Below are positions 62,006 through 64,000 of a DNA stretch of 64,000 nucleotides, one piece after another; within the stretch, counting starts at the first letter, position 1, and each line of letters opens with the position of its first letter. The DNA is from a bacterium (GTDB lineage Bacteria; Armatimonadota; Zipacnadia; Zipacnadales; Zipacnadaceae). The notes below the pieces were generated by a model, which saw only the letters and a program-made list of their open reading frames with translations, was not told the origin of the DNA and made no database searches. The stretch lies in the NCBI GenBank assembly GCA_030615605.1, contig JAUWYY010000003.1:162519-226518 (forward strand), given 5' to 3'. A program made the position numbers and the translations under genes.

Positions 62006-63134
62006 CCAGCAGCAAACGACCTGGACGTCTCGCCGGGTGATCGCGACTCTGGTGGTTACCGGTCTACTGCTCTACATCATTTTCTGGACCCCGCCGGCCC
62101 TGGGGATCTTTTTCAGCAGAATAGCCGGCATTATGGCCATGGTCGTGGTGGCTGTCGCCCTGGCCTACATCATCAGCCCCGCGGTGGAGCGCCTGTCACA
62201 GGTACGGCTGCCCCTATCTCAACACAACCGGCGGGCACTGGCTGCCGTTGTCGTTATGCTCATCGGCGCTGGACTCATCGTGCTGATCGTCATGACCACG
62301 TCTTCCGCCATCGGCGAGGATGTCGAAGAGGTCTCCACCCTGGTTAAGGATTTCACCAAGAACCGGCTCCCCGTACTGATTGAGGAGTGGCAACTCGAGG
62401 AGCGTATCGAGAAATGGATGCGAGACTACCCCGATCTTACCCCCGAGAGCGTCAGGGCGACTATTGCCAAGCGTGCCGGAGAATGGATGGAGAGCCTGCT
62501 GACACTGGTGGCCAGGGTGCCCGCCTGGGCGGCCCCGAAAGCTATCTTCATAATCTCGCTGGTCCTGGTACCCTTCCTGGCCTTCTACTTCGTGACCGAC
62601 AGCCGCAAGATCCGCGCCAGCACGCTGGCTCTGCTGCCGCTGGGGTATCGCGAAAATGCCAATGAGTTAATCGGCCGGCTCAATGCAACGATGCACCACT
62701 ACGTTCGCGGGATGTTTTTCGTCTGTCTCATCATTGGCGGGGCGACCGCGCTGATCCTCTACGGCGCCGGCGTCAGCACTTTCCTGACCCTGGGCTTACT
62801 CACCGGCCTGGCCCAGCTCATCCCCTTCATCGGCTCCCTGGCTGCCGGTGTCCTGGTTATCGGCATACCACTGCTCCAGGGCAACACGCAGGCTGCGCTT
62901 ATCGTGGCCATCCTTTACATTATCCTGAATATACTCCAGGCCAATCTGATCGTGCCCACAATACTGGGCCGGGAGATCAGACTGCACCCGGTGACGATAA
63001 TCCTCGTGCTGCTCATCGGCGGCGAGTTCGGGGGCGTACTGGGCATGATCGTGGCCGTGCCCATTGCCGCGATCATCCGCACCGCGCATCACTGGTACCG
63101 CGAGCTGGTGGAGGCTAACGAGGAGCCTCTATGA
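61989..63134 (+). CDS. AI-2E-family membrane transporter
   Basis: A 381-residue protein of the AI-2E (YdiK/PerM) family with seven or eight spans; roles in sodium/proton exchange or export are reported for some members, and AI-2 export is not general. The start is the ATG with AGGAGG upstream, overlapping wecB by 17 bases. Motifs include LAYIISPAVERL, a large soluble segment (about 95-170), and LAQLIPFIGSLAAGVLV and LILNILQANLIVPTILG near the end. Confidence 0.85.
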   Translation: MMDSNNQQQTTWTSRRVIATLVVTGLLLYIIFWTPPALGIFFSRIAGIMAMVVVAVALAYIISPAVERLSQVRLPLSQHNRRALAAVVVMLIGAGLIVLIVMTTSSAIGEDVEEVSTLVKDFTKNRLPVLIEEWQLEERIEKWMRDYPDLTPESVRATIAKRAGEWMESLLTLVARVPAWAAPKAIFIISLVLVPFLAFYFVTDSRKIRASTLALLPLGYRENANELIGRLNATMHHYVRGMFFVCLIIGGATALILYGAGVSTFLTLGLLTGLAQLIPFIGSLAAGVLVIGIPLLQGNTQAALIVAILYIILNILQANLIVPTILGREIRLHPVTIILVLLIGGEFGGVLGMIVAVPIAAIIRTAHHWYRELVEANEEPL

Positions 63135-63955
63135 GCTGGCTGACCGCGGTCATCCTGGGAGCGGTGCAGGGCGCCACCGAGTTCCTGCCCATCTCCAGCT
63201 CGGGGCATTTGGTGATCTTCTCCCGACTATGCGGGTGCGCCGAGCTGCCGCTGGCCTTCGTCGTCATCACCCATTTCGGCACGCTCCTGGCCGTCGTCGC
63301 CTACTACCGCCGCGATTTCGCCGATATGGTCCGCAGCCTCGCGGTCTGGTCGTCGGCGGACCCTGAGCAGCATGAGCAACTCAAGCAGAGCCGGCGGCTG
63401 GTCGGCTTGCTGGTGCTCGGGACGATTCCGGCAGCGCTGGCGGGAATGCTGCTCGAGGACTACGTCGCACAGCTCTTCAATAGCCTACTGGTGGTGGGGA
63501 TAGCGCTGGTGATAACTGGGCTCATTTTGCTGGCCGTCAACTGGTTGTCGGGACGAAAAGAGCGTGACAGCACCACCCTGGTTGATGCGCTGCTGATCGG
63601 CGTCGCCCAGGCCGTCGCACTCGTGCCGGGCATATCACGCTCAGGCCTTACCATTGCCGCCGGTCTGGGGCGGGGTCTGCACCGCGATTGGGCGCCTCGC
63701 TTTGCGTTTCTGCTCTCGGCTCCGGTGATTCTGGGCGGGACGGCCCTGGAGGTCGGCCGGCTCATTGGGCAGCCTGCGCCACCCACCGAGCTGTGGGCCT
63801 ATCTGTGGGGCGGACTCGTCGCGGCCGTCGCCGGCTATTTCGCCGTGCACCTGGTCGTCAAAGCCGTGCGCCAGGGCAACTTGATATATTTCTCCGCATA
63901 CTGTATGGTCGTCGGGATTGTGACGGCTCTGGTAGGTGGACTTACCCCGAGTTAG
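63131..63955 (+). CDS. uppP: Undecaprenyl-diphosphatase
   Basis: Recycles undecaprenyl pyrophosphate to the monophosphate carrier for wall and surface polymers (BacA/UppP). The 274-residue protein has about eight spans and both signature motifs: AVQGATEFLPISSSGHLVI and ALVPGISRSGLTIAAG. It overlaps the transporter stop by four bases (ATGA), so it is translationally coupled. It closes the lipid-carrier operon; the last 45 bases of the window hold nothing. Confidence 0.95.
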   Translation: MSWLTAVILGAVQGATEFLPISSSGHLVIFSRLCGCAELPLAFVVITHFGTLLAVVAYYRRDFADMVRSLAVWSSADPEQHEQLKQSRRLVGLLVLGTIPAALAGMLLEDYVAQLFNSLLVVGIALVITGLILLAVNWLSGRKERDSTTLVDALLIGVAQAVALVPGISRSGLTIAAGLGRGLHRDWAPRFAFLLSAPVILGGTALEVGRLIGQPAPPTELWAYLWGGLVAAVAGYFAVHLVVKAVRQGNLIYFSAYCMVVGIVTALVGGLTPS

Positions 63956-64000
63956 GCCCCCGGTCTGACTCGCTTTGTGTGTTCCGGCACTGTCGTGCCA

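Noticed and set aside
1..64000. CRISPR array, transposase or integrase
   Set aside because: No regularly spaced repeats and no recognisable recombinase domain were found on either strand.

Overview
The window reads as ordinary bacterial chromosome with a few rearranged or decayed patches. It is moderately GC-rich by eye, densely coding, and carries many clear sigma70-type promoters. It encodes predicted outer-membrane beta-barrel proteins (36181-39159, 49041-51926, 53327-54226), so the cell is probably diderm. It also carries genes usual in Terrabacteria: cdaA-cdaR, YqhQ/DUF1385 between rpmE and prfA, and a copper-amine-oxidase-like stalk domain. UroD-type methyltransferase, sialidase-like, PhoPQ-regulated-type and sugar-isomerase genes add to this. 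My best guess is an Armatimonadota-like diderm; this is inference, since there is no 16S gene here.

Layout. 1-4231, minus strand: prfA start, yqhQ-like, rpmE, a secreted pseudo-caspase/collagen-like protein flanked by a duplicated promoter block, and comEA. 4254-10418, minus: leuS, a secreted beta-propeller protein, and an ECF sigma / short membrane protein / GspG-tail protein cluster. 10762-13747, plus: a free-standing GyrA C-terminal blade pair, a homocitrate/isopropylmalate synthase-family enzyme with a structured leader, and an M42 peptidase. 13759-17071: a scrambled patch with a uroporphyrinogen-decarboxylase-like gene split onto opposite strands, an intact PhoPQ-type hydrolase, and sialidase and glmS remnants. 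17143-21472, minus: an RDD/signal-peptidase fusion, glmM, and a CsgG-like protein. 21795-26104, plus: a DUF4129/DUF4350/MoxR/DUF58 operon. 26214-32617, plus: sugar isomerase, surface and small membrane proteins, and the c-di-AMP synthase genes cdaA-cdaR. 32725-39159, minus: a three-gene cell-envelope operon. 39285-44625: RraA-like and NagB-like genes (divergent), a membrane protein, a TPR protein, an RHS relic and an ADP-ribosylglycohydrolase. 44862-48971: an initiator tRNA, ilvN, ilvC with an unusual cofactor loop, a NucS-like nuclease overlapping a STAS protein, and a YraN protein. 49041-56824: envelope proteins, a NifU-type protein and fructose-6-phosphate aldolase. 57084-63955: a soluble sensor kinase, a terminator, then rpiB, dCMP deaminase, a WecA/TagO-type transferase, wecB, an AI-2E-family transporter and uppP.

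How it fits together. The last block makes and recycles undecaprenyl-linked glycan precursors. glmM (UDP-GlcNAc supply), the signal peptidase-like fusion and the secreted proteins also serve the envelope. cdaA-cdaR is here but detached from glmM, its usual partner. ilvN and ilvC give a partial branched-chain amino acid pathway without ilvB. The most unusual observations are the split and inverted UroD-like gene, the duplicated promoter around the pseudo-caspase gene, the signal peptidase-like fusion with Ala at the nucleophile position, the KARI predicted to prefer NADH, the atypical initiator tRNA and the orphan gyrase blades. I did not see a CRISPR array, an intact transposase or a recognisable defence island.
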